Assembly (NCBI GenBank): GCA_024529925.1
Contig: JAFEUB010001535.1
Coordinates: forward strand, 434,001-498,000
DNA: 64,000 bases
Reading direction: 5' to 3'
Origin: Ophthalmolycus amberensis
Taxonomy: Eukaryota; Chordata; Actinopteri; Perciformes; Zoarcidae
Made by a program: the position numbers and the translations under genes. Below, piece after piece: positions 1 to 9,917 of the stretch (its first letter is position 1; each line of letters starts with the position of its first letter). Under the pieces are notes generated by a model. That model had not been told where the DNA came from, searched no databases, and worked only from the letters and a program-made list of their open reading frames with translations.

Positions 1-1169
1 TTGTGTCTATATCAAGCACTGCCTCATGAATATGGCCACCAATTTAAATATCACATTTTGTTACCTGGCAGGCATCACCGCGGTTCCAAAATAGGAGTGG
101 AGACGGCCATGCATGCACTGTGGATGATGTTGTGTGGAAGAGGACGGGTGGAGGGAGGATTTTATACAGCAACCTGTTCGTCTCGCGCCTCGGCCTATTG
201 GGCTATGAATCGCTCGGCCATGTGGCGTCGGCATGGCAGATTGTGATTTAACACCTCTGTCCTTTCCAATGATGCCAGGCCAGTGTCATACACAGCAAAT
301 TGTGGGATGAGAGAGAAAGAAGTCCCCGGGAGCGATTTTGTAACTTTTAGCGTGTGAGGGATGAGTGGCAGTTTGAATTAAGATGGGGGTGAAGTGTCTA
401 ACCCCCCTCCAACCTGACGCATAAATCACCTTTTTGAACACACAAGGATGGTGGGTGCCTATAGGAGTCCATTTCATTCCGCCTGGTGACTCAATGCCTG
501 CTCTTGTGTGACATTTCACCATCGCACAGAGGGAGAGACAGAGTGAGACCCCCCCCCCCCCCCCCCCCCCTTATCGATCAAACTACTGAGGCATGTCATT
601 GCTTAAATCAAGAGAATGTGACGGTAGATGAAGAGTCAGAAGAAGTGATTAAGAAGGGAAGAGTGAGAAATGAGACTACACAATTATATGGAACCAAAAA
701 AATAACAGAGAGAGAGGATTAAAAGATATGGGTAACTCAAAATAATAACAATAGAAAAGATATCAACCAGAGAGAAGGAACAGTGAAAGAGGAAACGCAA
801 TGATATGAAAGGTAGACCGGATAAACAATAAAAGCTATCACCTCCCTGAGTGCTCTTATCCTCTGTTCATTTATGAGATATAAGACAAGCCACTTTCAAG
901 CATGGAAACACGGGGATGGCTGTTACAGCTCCCCAGAAACCTCTATTGTGTACTAGAAAATAGCCTCGCCAGACTTGGGGATTGATCGCTGTTTCGGATT
1001 TCTTTTAGGATGCATGTAGTTGGTAGCAAAACACAAAAGATGGAAAACCTTGCGCAGGCTTTTAAAAATACAATGTGGCATGAAAAAAACGAATGCATGA
1101 GGTACGTTCACACCCTTGCGGTACGTTCTTTACCCTGCAATGTATTCGTACACAAAGACGTAGACTAAC
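1..1169. other. prmt8 intron 7, partial; no gene seen
   Basis: Intronic sequence left of prmt8 exon 7. The only notable structure is an uninterrupted C22 tract at 549-570. No exon matching the remaining PRMT8 residues was found on the minus strand. Confidence 0.6.
549..570. repeat. poly-C homopolymer (C22)
   Basis: Uninterrupted run of 22 C in the prmt8 intron; one of seven G/C homopolymers of 16 or more in the window. Confidence 0.95.
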
Positions 1170-1285
1170 CTTTAGGAGGCAGGCGTTAGTCACCACCTGC
1201 TTGGGATCTACCACATCCACCAGAGGCTCTCTGATGGCCACATTGCGAATGCAGCTCATGTCGAACCCGTAGACGTTTTCCCACC
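1170..1285 (-). CDS. prmt8: prmt8 coding exon 7
   Basis: 116 nt that complete the split W codon and encode WENVYGFDMSCIR and EPLVDVVDPKQVVTNACLLK, ending before donor gttagt. This is the start of the beta-barrel and dimerisation-arm half of the enzyme. No further prmt8 exon is recognisable from 1 to 1169, so the rest lies outside. Confidence 0.95.
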
Positions 1286-3249
1286 CTGTGCAAACACAAA
1301 AACGGAAACAGCACCCATATGAGGAACACATGTGAAGACTGTGTTTTCTGTATTTTTTTACTTTCTGAATTTGTATCCACTTGCAAAGCTCTGTTCTCTC
1401 TGCTCCTGCCAAGCTGTCAGCACACACAAAAAAAATGTGGGAGAGAAAATACTTAACCTAAGCCGTCCCCCACTCACGCTGTCTTTCCTTCTATCCAGTC
1501 CCTATGTGGAGAAGGACATGGCCCTCTGAAAATAGACTCCGGACTCCTCCGCCTCCTCCACCATGTCTGGCTGGCTTTTTTATATATCATAATTTGGGCT
1601 GCAAACACACCGAGCAGGCTTTCCCTCCCCCTTTCCCTCTGTCCCTCCGCTCCACCTTGCCTTGTCAGAGGGCCAAACGCCAAGTCTGAGCGAGGAGAAG
1701 GTGGAATATGCCACCGACGCAGACCGAAACTAAAAATACGAACGCAAAGGGTTTGGGTACACTGAATTCTTCTGGGATTTATGTGAAAGCGTGAACCTTT
1801 ATGTGCACGTAATAGAACAGAGAAGGCCACCTGTGCATGTAAAAGGAAACTCAGCAGGAGTTATTAACCCAGATCCGATGCTTTAGTACAAGTGTGAATG
1901 GCACCTTTTATTATTGGTGCTTTGATCTGGATCACAATGTTAAGCTCAGCACTCTTGCTGTGATAGATATTTGAACACATAAAGTGAGTTTAGAGCACAG
2001 AATGTACTGCAGGATCAAGGCACCTCGCTGGTGTAACTAATGCTTCGACTTTATAATGTTACACCGGGGTTTCTATGTTGGGAATAATGCTTTTGTTGAC
2101 AGTTAATATATGCTTTTTATTAGTTCAGTGACATTTGCGATGACAGAATGTGAGACAATGGGCCCCTGGGCACAGACAAGCCAAAGGCCCCACCACCTCT
2201 TGCAGGTAGGAGCAAAACACACAGACTTTATAGTTGTTTAGCCTTTTGTAGTTGTTTTGTGTCTCTTTGTGGTCGTTTTGTGTCTCTTTGTGGTCGTTTT
2301 GTGTCTCTTTGTAGTTGTCTTGGTCTCTTTGGAGTCATTTTACGTTTCTTTGAGTACATTTTGTAGGTGAAGGCCAGACAGGCCCCTGACACTTTGGGCC
2401 CCTGGGCGTGTGCCCGGCAGGCCCGTTTAGTAGTCCATCCATGGCCACTTGTATGTATGATTTGAGTTGCCCGGGTAGGGAAACATCCTTTTAGCTGTTG
2501 TAACTTTAACTCTGCTAGCTAACTAGACGTTTGGACCACTTATAGAACTTTTCCAAATAAGTAAATTAATGTCCGCTGACCAAGATCCATTTATCAATGG
2601 ACTGCAGATGGGTTACTCTGCAGTTGAAAGTCTTTATTATTAATAACTGCTGACCTGATAGCTTGTTAAAATGTGACAACCACATGGCCTTTTATTAATG
2701 ACTCACTCATTCTCGCAGTCTGCTGTAATATATCAGCCAAACAGATTTGTCCCAAATCCTTTAGCTCCAGCTCTTAAAAAAGAACGGCTTATTAGAAAGT
2801 GGAAACATACAATTTGACTTCATCTGCACAGCGGTCATTAATAATGCACAGCTTAGAGGGGGGAGAGAGAGAGAGAAACACAAATCTTCCATAATCACTC
2901 ACAATGTATCTTGAAGTCTTTGTACTGCCTGTCTTCAATGGCTACCACGTAGAGAGTTGCTCTGTCAGGGAACATCAGGCCTCCAGGTTTCTGAATTCAA
3001 GAAAAGCGTCTGGTATGAATGCACACACACACACACACACACACAAAGGCCATCCATCACCTTTCCTGTTCGCACACCTGCCATGTAGTATATGATGACA
3101 TGTGCGGAGTTTAAAGCCTGCAGGCAACTACTGAGGTTAGAGCAGATCATTCACATATGACCTCAGCATGCACACAAGCGTACAGCAAATCCTCTACTTC
3201 ATCACTGTCAGGTGTGTTTATGTGTCCAAAGCCTTACTCGTCCAACCAG

Positions 3250-3285
<36 letters not shown>

Positions 3286-5420
3286 CAGCCAGCCGTCCCT
3301 AAAGCCTCCAGCAGCACTATCATACCAGCCACTTGTCCCGGGCGAAGATGACGGTGTTGAGCATGGACTCGTAGAAGAGGCAATAGCCCATCCACTCCGA
3401 GATGATGATGTCCACCTTCTCCACGGGCAGCTCCACCTCCTCCACCTTGCCCTTGAAGATGGTAATGACTGCGAGGCGGACAGCATGGCAACAAATTACC
3501 ACACGGCATCGTCGTCACATTAATGCAGGACAATAGCTCTATTCTCAGATGATGTTGTTTTTTTTCATGCGTTGGGATTTCTGTAAATTATTATGGCTTT
3601 AATTACTACGCTCAACGCATGAGTCTGTGCTTCACGCATGAATTTGTCTTGTTTTCTTTTTGACCCATGGAGAAACTAGGAGATAGATTTAAAAAAAAAG
3701 AAAAACACTATTGACACTCGTATGCCTTAGTAAGACCATCATCTTAAAATTATGTAAATAAAAAAGATGAAACAAAACAATGTGAAGCTACGGGCGACAC
3801 TTTACAACAGGAATCACCAACACTGAGGGAATTCTGATTGGTGGCAGGTTATTTGACATCAGAGGCGAGCTGCCAGTTAACCATCAGAACTGTGACTAAC
3901 ATTGTCGAGTGTGACGTTAATGATGTGAAAGATACCGATTTTTCACGCCGCATCTAATCCAGATGCCATCGGGCTGCTCTGCATTCCGGCAGACGGGTAT
4001 GACAAATCGAGCAGTGATGAGGAACCACTTCTACTTACCATTGTGTAGGTGATTCGACTTGATAATCTTCTCAGAATATTCCGATATGCTTGAACATTCA
4101 ATCTGTATAGGCACAAGGGCAAAGCCACAGAGGTGGTGTCTCCTGAACAAGAACACTGTTGCATGTGTGTGGCAATATCTACATTATCTTCTGGTAACTT
4201 TTCATAATTTTAATAATTCATAAATATGCTCCTTAGTTGAAAATAAATAAAATAAAATCGGAAGGACAAATTTAATCAAACCCTTCAAATCCATCCAAAC
4301 ACTAACGCCCCTGATCACTCACATCAGAGCCTGTGCAGCATGGAAACTAACACATCATGTTGCTCTCCCATCCATAAGTGTAATACAGTCGATGCATTAT
4401 ACATTTCTGTGGGAGACACTGCCGGCAATGTCTGACGAGGGGAGCCAGATGTCTCTTATTCTCTTTGTGTAAGACTGTCTGAAAGATATTTCTCAACAGA
4501 ACACAAGGAGCTGGCCCTAAAGAGGAATTAGTTTGTTTTATATGGAGAAGGAAAGGCCACGGATGACACATAATGTGACAGCAGAGCCAGATGTGATATC
4601 AATTTGGGCACTGAAAAGGTGTGCGGATCCCCCCTCTCTCTCTCTCATTAATATTTATTCACAGAAACTGTTGGATGATACTAATGAAGATTAGAAACTG
4701 TATCTGTTCGCGGCTAAAAGGTGCATCCATCCGCCTCACCCCATACACGTGTTTGGCGCCGGCGTTGGCGGCAAACATACAGAGGATCCCCGTGCCGCTG
4801 CCGACATCCAGGACGATTTTGTCTTTGAACACGTGCTTGTTGTGGTACATGGCGTTCCGGTAGGTCAGCGTCCGCACCTCGTCCTTCAGCATCTCCTGTT
4901 TGAATTAAAGAGATTAAAAACCGAGAGCTCATCGCCGTGGGTACATAATGATTTGCATTCTAGAATAACATGCAAACCACTCTAGCTTCCATACTGAACC
5001 GGTGTAGAGTACCTGAAGAATAGTGGGATTCATAAAATCCCCAAAGGAATACATAATACATAGAATATTGGATAATGAAGATACAAATGTGTACACATGT
5101 TCTTGTGTAATGAGGTAGATAAGGCAGTATGTAGGCCAAAAAGCCTCAGTGACAATGTCAGAGCTTCTTGAAATAGAGTAAAACACAAAGCCTTTGGGGA
5201 CGGCCTGATATCCATCTCCCTGAGCCCATTCACACATCCCCACTTTCTGGTCTGTCTCGCTTTGCACTCCTCTAATCAGGGCACACTCTTTGTCTGCAAG
5301 CAGACAAAAACCTGTCCCACATGCTAAATGTGGACACCATTTAAAAAAAGGGTCTATATGTCTCCAAACCTTCCCACCACCACTCCCTCACAGATCAAGG
5401 CCATCAGCTATAGGGCATAG

Positions 5421-5452
<32 letters not shown>

Positions 5453-5465
5453 CTATAGGGCATAG

Positions 5466-5532
<67 letters not shown>

Positions 5533-6977
5533 CTTAGATGTTCACTTTCTGTCAAAGACAGACACAGATTCTTTTCATTTATGGAATACTGAACATGGAC
5601 TATTATCACATATCTGGTTTCTTTAGTGCTAGCTGGTAATGGAAAAGCCTCTTTTGTCAGCTGTGAGACACCCTCCACTCTCTCTTATTTATTTCTCTCC
5701 CCGAGCTCGTAGGCGGACAGTTGCTTCACAGGTTTTTCTTTGGAGTTTACTTTGGGGGCATCATTAAGTTACATTTTGATGTGTAGTAAGTATTGACTGA
5801 TTTTTTTTAGGAGCTTTAAACAATTGGCTTCTGAGAGTTGTTGGAATCATGTTTTTGATGATGTTTGGTTTCATACTTTGTTTAAACTCGTGTTTGAAAG
5901 CGCTGGAGGAATGAAACTTGGCTTCTTTGCTGTTACTTTACAATCAATTACGTTACATCGACAGGGTTGAAATGATGTGGCGGTTTAAGGAGCATCAGCT
6001 TAGACATCTGTGGTCGTTATTTTACTCCGGTCTTACATACCAAGCTGCCGTTTGTCAGCCTGGCCTGCCTACCTCATGGATGCCAAAGTGGGCATACGAG
6101 TCGAAGTAGTAGTCTCGTGATGTCATCTCCTCCGGGCTGATGAACTTGGAAATCTTGCCCCGACCAGGACAGCTGGCCAGGGCTGCTACATGAGGCGTAT
6201 GGGGGATGCAGGGCACATGGTGGGTAGTAGGCACTGGTTTAGGCAGTGGGGAGGGCTGGGCAGACTGAGAGAGGGGGGACGTAACAGGCTGCTGCCGCTG
6301 TTTAAGGGGAAGAAAGAAGGAAAGAAAGGAAAAGGGGGAGAATTTGCATTATAACCTACAGACAAGAATGAGAGAACCAGGGTTTGAGGATTGTACGTGC
6401 AGTGGACCTGAATATATTATGGGGCTGGCAGATGAATTGCAAGCCACAAAGGATTCCTATAATAAGCTGTGAAGAATTCACATATAGTCTTCGACATTAT
6501 ACAGACGTGGAGACTCAGGGAAGAGCCGGTCAAAGATGCAGGTTCCATTTCAGCACCAAGGACAGCGGCCACGGCCCCGTTCAATACGTCCATACATCTC
6601 AGGCTGACCATTTAACACGACGACAAACCCGTCTGCGTGCATTATCGCTACTATTGCAATTACAGCGATCTATTCAGATTACCCACAACATCTGCAAGAC
6701 ACTGAGAAAATGCACTTTGCTTCGCTTGCGCGCCATCATAGCGCAACGTCGATTCCAAAGCGGTTACGATGACGGCAAGAATATCATTTTAAAAAACAAA
6801 GAAGCGTACATTACATTCAAGTCAAATGTGTTGTCACCATACAAATAAGCATAACGACATTGTCCCGGTCCCGCTATTGCCGGGTGCAGGACACCACAAG
6901 GTCCCTACCTCCGAGCTGTCCGCCTCCGCCATCTTCCGCCGTAGCAGCAAACAACGCGACGAATGCCTCAGTCCCAT
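1170..6977 (-). CDS. prmt8: prmt8, protein arginine N-methyltransferase 8 (coding exons 1-7, 3' part off the left edge)
   Basis: Type I protein arginine methyltransferase that transfers methyl groups from S-adenosylmethionine to arginine side chains; PRMT8 is the plasma-membrane, mainly neuronal paralogue of PRMT1. Seven exons, 6909-6977, 6073-6297, 4740-4895, 4039-4102, 3326-3468, 2903-2990 and 1170-1285, join in phase to 287 codons; the mammalian protein is about 394 aa, so roughly 107 residues (barrel end, THW loop) lie beyond the window. Visible: an N-terminal MG myristoylation start with the SSRCLLLRRKMAE block specific to PRMT8; a proline-rich stretch (about 27-60); SAM motif I (LDVGSGTG, about 127-134); and the double-E loop with E196 and E205 in SEWMGYCLFYE. 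The FARDKWLKPGG segment and the N-terminus favour PRMT8 over PRMT1. Intron 1 is only 611 bp. Identity is very secure; which teleost duplicate (a or b) cannot be decided here. Confidence 0.95.
2160..2430. repeat. 21-bp minisatellite inside a GC-rich interspersed repeat (prmt8 intron 6)
   Basis: Between about 2228 and 2365 the unit gttttgtgtctctttgtggtc recurs about six times with drift. The array is framed by two copies of gggcccctgggc (near 2161 and 2397) and other GGCCCC-rich sequence. Arrays of this FCVSLW-like 21-mer are, to my knowledge, common in teleost genomes. The framing direct repeats suggest that it travels inside a larger mobile unit. It lies in the intron between prmt8 exons 6 and 7 (1286-2902), which otherwise shows no gene. 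Confidence 0.7.
2903..2990 (-). CDS. prmt8: prmt8 coding exon 6
   Basis: 88 nt, 29 codons plus one base. It encodes KPGGLMFPDRATLY and EDRQYKDFKIH, with the first base of the next tryptophan codon split across the intron. Acceptor ttcag and donor gtgagt. Confidence 0.94.
3022..3045. repeat. (CA)12 microsatellite
   Basis: Perfect dinucleotide tract in the prmt8 intron between exons 5 and 6. Confidence 0.95.
3252..3283. repeat. (AC)16 microsatellite
   Basis: Perfect dinucleotide tract about 40 bp beyond the donor of prmt8 exon 5. Confidence 0.95.
3326..3468 (-). CDS. prmt8: prmt8 coding exon 5 (double-E catalytic loop)
   Basis: 143 nt that complete the split valine and encode 48 residues including KGKVEEVELPVEKVD and SEWMGYCLFYESML. 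The two glutamates of the double-E loop, which bind the substrate guanidinium, are present. Acceptor ctcgcag and donor gtatga. A 32-bp CA tract lies in the intron just beyond its donor. Confidence 0.95.
4039..4102 (-). CDS. prmt8: prmt8 coding exon 4
   Basis: 64 nt, too short for simple ORF detection. Acceptor tatag/ctgtatag on the minus strand and donor gtaagt. It encodes IECSSISEYSEKIIKSNHLHN plus the first base of a split valine codon. The acidic residue after motif I (IE) contacts the SAM ribose in PRMT family members. Confidence 0.93.
4103..4739. other. prmt8 intron between exons 3 and 4; nothing recognised
   Basis: Ordinary intronic sequence of 637 bp. The neighbouring intron 3469-4038 (570 bp) is equally featureless apart from short A-rich runs. 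Confidence 0.6.
4740..4895 (-). CDS. prmt8: prmt8 coding exon 3 (SAM-binding motif I)
   Basis: 52 codons, phase 0, bounded by acceptor aaacag and donor gtgagg. It carries EMLKDEVRTLTYRN and the Rossmann motif VLDVGSGTG. Compared with mammalian PRMT8 as I know it, the stretch after motif I has C for S, N for K, H for K and Y for F (about residues 137, 142, 147 and 149), none in the glycine loop itself. Confidence 0.95.
4896..6072. other. prmt8 intron between exons 2 and 3, with TA tracts
   Basis: No exon seen. It contains two long TA tracts at about 5422-5450 and 5466-5528. Confidence 0.6.
5408..5528. repeat. duplicated (TA)n microsatellite
   Basis: The block agctatagggcatagc followed by a TA tract occurs twice in a row; the second TA tract is about 63 bp. 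The non-TA leader is copied exactly, so the tract was duplicated with its flank rather than arising twice. Confidence 0.9.
6073..6297 (-). CDS. prmt8: prmt8 coding exon 2 (proline-rich linker and start of catalytic region)
   Basis: 75 codons, phase 0 at both ends, with acceptor cag and donor gtaggc. It begins RQQPVTSPLSQ and includes PSPLPKPVP, a PxxP-type stretch like the SH3-binding proline-rich segment of mammalian PRMT8. It continues into the conserved SRDYYFDSYAHFGIHE block that opens the methyltransferase core. Confidence 0.94.
6909..6977 (-). CDS. prmt8: prmt8 coding exon 1 (myristoylated N-terminus)
   Basis: Encodes 23 residues starting MGLRHSSRCLLLRRK. The ATG is at 6975-6977 and the exon ends in GAG followed by the donor gtaggg. 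Gly2 plus the following basic and serine-rich run fits N-myristoylation and membrane targeting, the hallmark separating PRMT8 from PRMT1. No in-frame upstream extension is needed. Confidence 0.93.
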
Positions 6978-7194
6978 GAGAGCCGACGAGATTTGCGCTA
7001 CAACTCTTCAAAGTGTAGAAATTTGTATAGAAAGGTGTCAAAAAAGAAATGAATAACACTAAGCCACCGGATACATGGCTGCAATACAGATGAAAGGAGG
7101 TTTGGTGTCACCAAATGAAGTGTAGAAAAGTTAAATGGATTTGCGCCTGATGAAACGTACAGCAATCCATACAGTCAATCAGACACAGGTTGTT

Positions 7195-7375
7195 TTGGAG
7201 CGAGGACTCGGGGATGGGCAGAGACGTCCGTTGGCTGGAAGGTCTCTGCTGCGGCTAAAAGGTTGCAGGTTTGATCCCAGCAGGAGTCCTTGTGTCCACC
7301 AACCCAGCAACCAGGGCGCCCCGGTTAGAAGAAGAAGTCCTCGTGCAAGACACTGCGGTCATACCTGCTCTCTGG
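7195..7375 (+). repeat. tRNA-derived SINE remnant
   Basis: It contains a B-box-like ggtttgatcccagc after ctgcggctaaaaggttgca, and a tail with tcgtgcaagacactg, a phrase typical of fish SINE bodies. No clear target duplication or simple tail is visible, so this is an old, partial copy. Confidence 0.5.
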
Positions 7376-7591
7376 TTTTAAAATCTCTGCGTAAGACTAC
7401 TCCAGAGAATGTAAAGTGTCACCCACCGAACAAAAAAACGTCTGTAAAACAAAAGTCCACACCAGAAAACGCTTCTTATCCTCTAACGTACTTCTCTCGG
7501 ACTCGCTTGGCATCTCTCAGCATGGGGACTCGCAGACTGAAATTCTTATCCTCGTGCGCGCTGTGGAAAAAGTCCTTTTGCGTAATCCCGA

Positions 7592-7609
7592 GGGGGGGGG
7601 GGGGGGGGG
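7592..7609. repeat. poly-G homopolymer (G18)
   Basis: Uninterrupted G run in intergenic DNA. Confidence 0.95.
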
Positions 7610-9053
7610 TTACCGGAGAATAAGTTTTAAAAGGGTTCAAACTGTGAGTGTGCACTGCCGTAGGCTGACACGAAATTAATCGTGACGAAAATATGTCACC
7701 GTCTCAAAAAAAAAGAGGTCTAAATCTCTACAGATGCCTCCTCACACCAGACTTTTCCACAGAGGCAGAAAGAGATCAGCTCTCCGGCAAGGCAACCAAT
7801 GAGCCTCTCAGCCGCTCGCTTATGTAACATATTATAGGTTTTTTTATGTGTTGGGTAAAAATAACGTCGACTACGAAATGTTTATTTTGTCTATGTGGTT
7901 GTATACTTTCTGGTACTACTAAATTAAGTACATATTGTGACATTTGCAGGTTCCTGTTGCCCATTACTGGCAATTTACAGTAACACATGAATTAATTATT
8001 GAAATGACATAGTCATGGCTGTGCAGTTTTAAGGAAAATTCAGAATTCAGTTCAGCCAATCAGAATCGACGCTTCAAAAACGTATTCTTTTTTATTATTC
8101 ATGTAGTTCTATTGTTACCTAAAAGGAGTTCTACAAGTGTGTCTTTCATTGTCATGTTACAGAAAGCTACTTGATGGAGACATTAGGACAATATATTAGC
8201 AATTATAAAATAAATGAATAAAACAAAGAGGATAAGACACAAAACAATTGGTGATATTTTATGATATGGGTACATGAATTATCATGAATCATAAACGAAT
8301 GGAAAAGGATACATTTATGTACATTTATTATCAGGAATGCACAAGACTGTCTCCAAGCAAACCTCTCCCTCCTGGAGTGTAGTGGGTGGAGTCGGGTCAT
8401 CAGAGAGATTCAGCTCACCTGGCGACTATATAAACTCTATAAAAGTTTTCATATGATAAACATATGTAATTGCTTCTCTTTTTTCTTTAAAGAAACTAGA
8501 GCGCTCACTCATATTTGGTGTCAACCTGACGTAGGGCCAAACCTAAAATCATTATACTTCCATTTTGCACCTGACGACAGAGCTGACCTGTCTGTCAGGG
8601 AGAGACGTCACTGAAAGAGAAAAGGTATGTCTCGCTGATATTTCCTTCTCTTAAATGAGTGTAAAAGGAATACATTCTAACAAAATATGCAATTGTATAA
8701 CTGTCATTTTAAAATTCATACAAAATGAAAAAAATTATCCACAATAAATACTGCCTTCCACCTAGAAAATGTGTAAATATCTCGTACTTTTGGACGTTTG
8801 ATTCCCATTCTCTAGCATACGGTTGCTGTCTGCATCTCTTTCATTAGTCTACTGACGCCCTCACTCATTTCATGCTGTAACGAAAGATTCAGTATAAATA
8901 TCTCTGAAAATGATCACAAGATATTGGGCTTATGTCCCATTAATGAAACACAATGAAACACACCAGGTTTTAGTCACAGTTATGGATGAGCTCCATCAGT
9001 AGTGCTTAAGAACATCGGCCCACGCAATCACACTCGAGGATAATGTGTGCATC

Positions 9054-9065
9054 CACACACACACG

Positions 9066-9101
<36 letters not shown>
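9054..9101. repeat. (CA)n microsatellite
   Basis: Nearly perfect CA tract with two CG-containing interruptions, upstream of the TRIM array. Confidence 0.93.
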
Positions 9102-9885
9102 AGTGTGGGGGCAGGAGTGAAAGCTGTGGGCAGACTACTATTAACTGACTTACAAATCTCACAAAGCAGATATTCTATTCTGTGAGTAGCATCGGCCACC
9201 TAAAATGTTAGGAGCTGCAAGGTGGCGGGGCTCACTGAGACGGGTTTCTAGCAGGTGGGGTTAGAGGTGAGATGTAGTTTTAGCTCAAACCCCTCAACAT
9301 CGAACTGTCTTTGTGCAAAACACTGAACCTACAAACTACTCAAACAGTTATATAGTTAAATAGGTCAAGTCTATTGTCAAGAGTTGTTTAATAAACGCTT
9401 TACAACTTTGAGTTTATTATTGTGACTGAATCTTACAGGTAGAAATGACATGACAAAATGAGTCTACATGTCTCCTTTATTCTGGTCAGATGTTTCAAAA
9501 GCACAAAAGCCAACTGTAAATTACAAGAAACCAGCAAGATGACCAAGTTGTTACACATTGGACCCTTTTCCCCCAGTGCTGTCCCTTTCTAGAAGTCTTA
9601 CTATGATAAACATTGTCAGAGTAGTGGCTGTATACACAGCATGTATTCATTCAAATGACAAAACAAAAACGTGAAATTTAGAAAAAGAAAATCGATCAAA
9701 ATATACATGAGCAACACAATATTAAAGTAATTTTACAATATATCATTATAATCTAGCACTGATAACCTCAACCGTTGTAATACAACAGGATCTGACAATA
9801 TCACTGTGAAACATTAGAATCATTCGTTTACACATAAACAAGAAAAGTGCGGATTTGTTAATCGTGTTAATAGAGACCAATGTTG

Positions 9886-9891
9886 TTTATT
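9886..9891 (-). terminator. polyadenylation signal of TRIM copy 1
   Basis: AATAAA on the minus strand about 27 nt downstream of the stop codon. The same hexamer sits at the equivalent place in the other units (13634-13639, 18655-18660 and 22387-22392). Further AATAAA hexamers occur farther downstream (for example near 9475), so a longer 3'UTR is also possible. Confidence 0.5.
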
Positions 9892-9917
9892 CTGTGGTCT
9901 TTAAAGAAGAAACAACC

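Larger units (their letters stand above)
6978..9305. other. intergenic region between prmt8 and the TRIM array
   Basis: Upstream of prmt8 (its promoter should lie here, minus strand) and downstream of TRIM copy 1. It holds a SINE remnant (about 7195-7375), G18 at 7592-7609, a CA tract near 9054-9101, and a TATA-like motif (ctatataaa near 8428) followed by a donor-like gagaaaag/gtatgt near 8625. That looks like an orphan promoter and first exon but leads to no recognised gene. Confidence 0.5.

Noticed and set aside
5290..5592. Frame with a YI repeat
   Set aside because: Created by translation of the TA microsatellite.
6384..6848. 154-codon plus-strand frame in prmt8 intron 1
   Set aside because: No recognisable domain, lies in an intron antisense to a well-supported gene, and composition is not protein-like.
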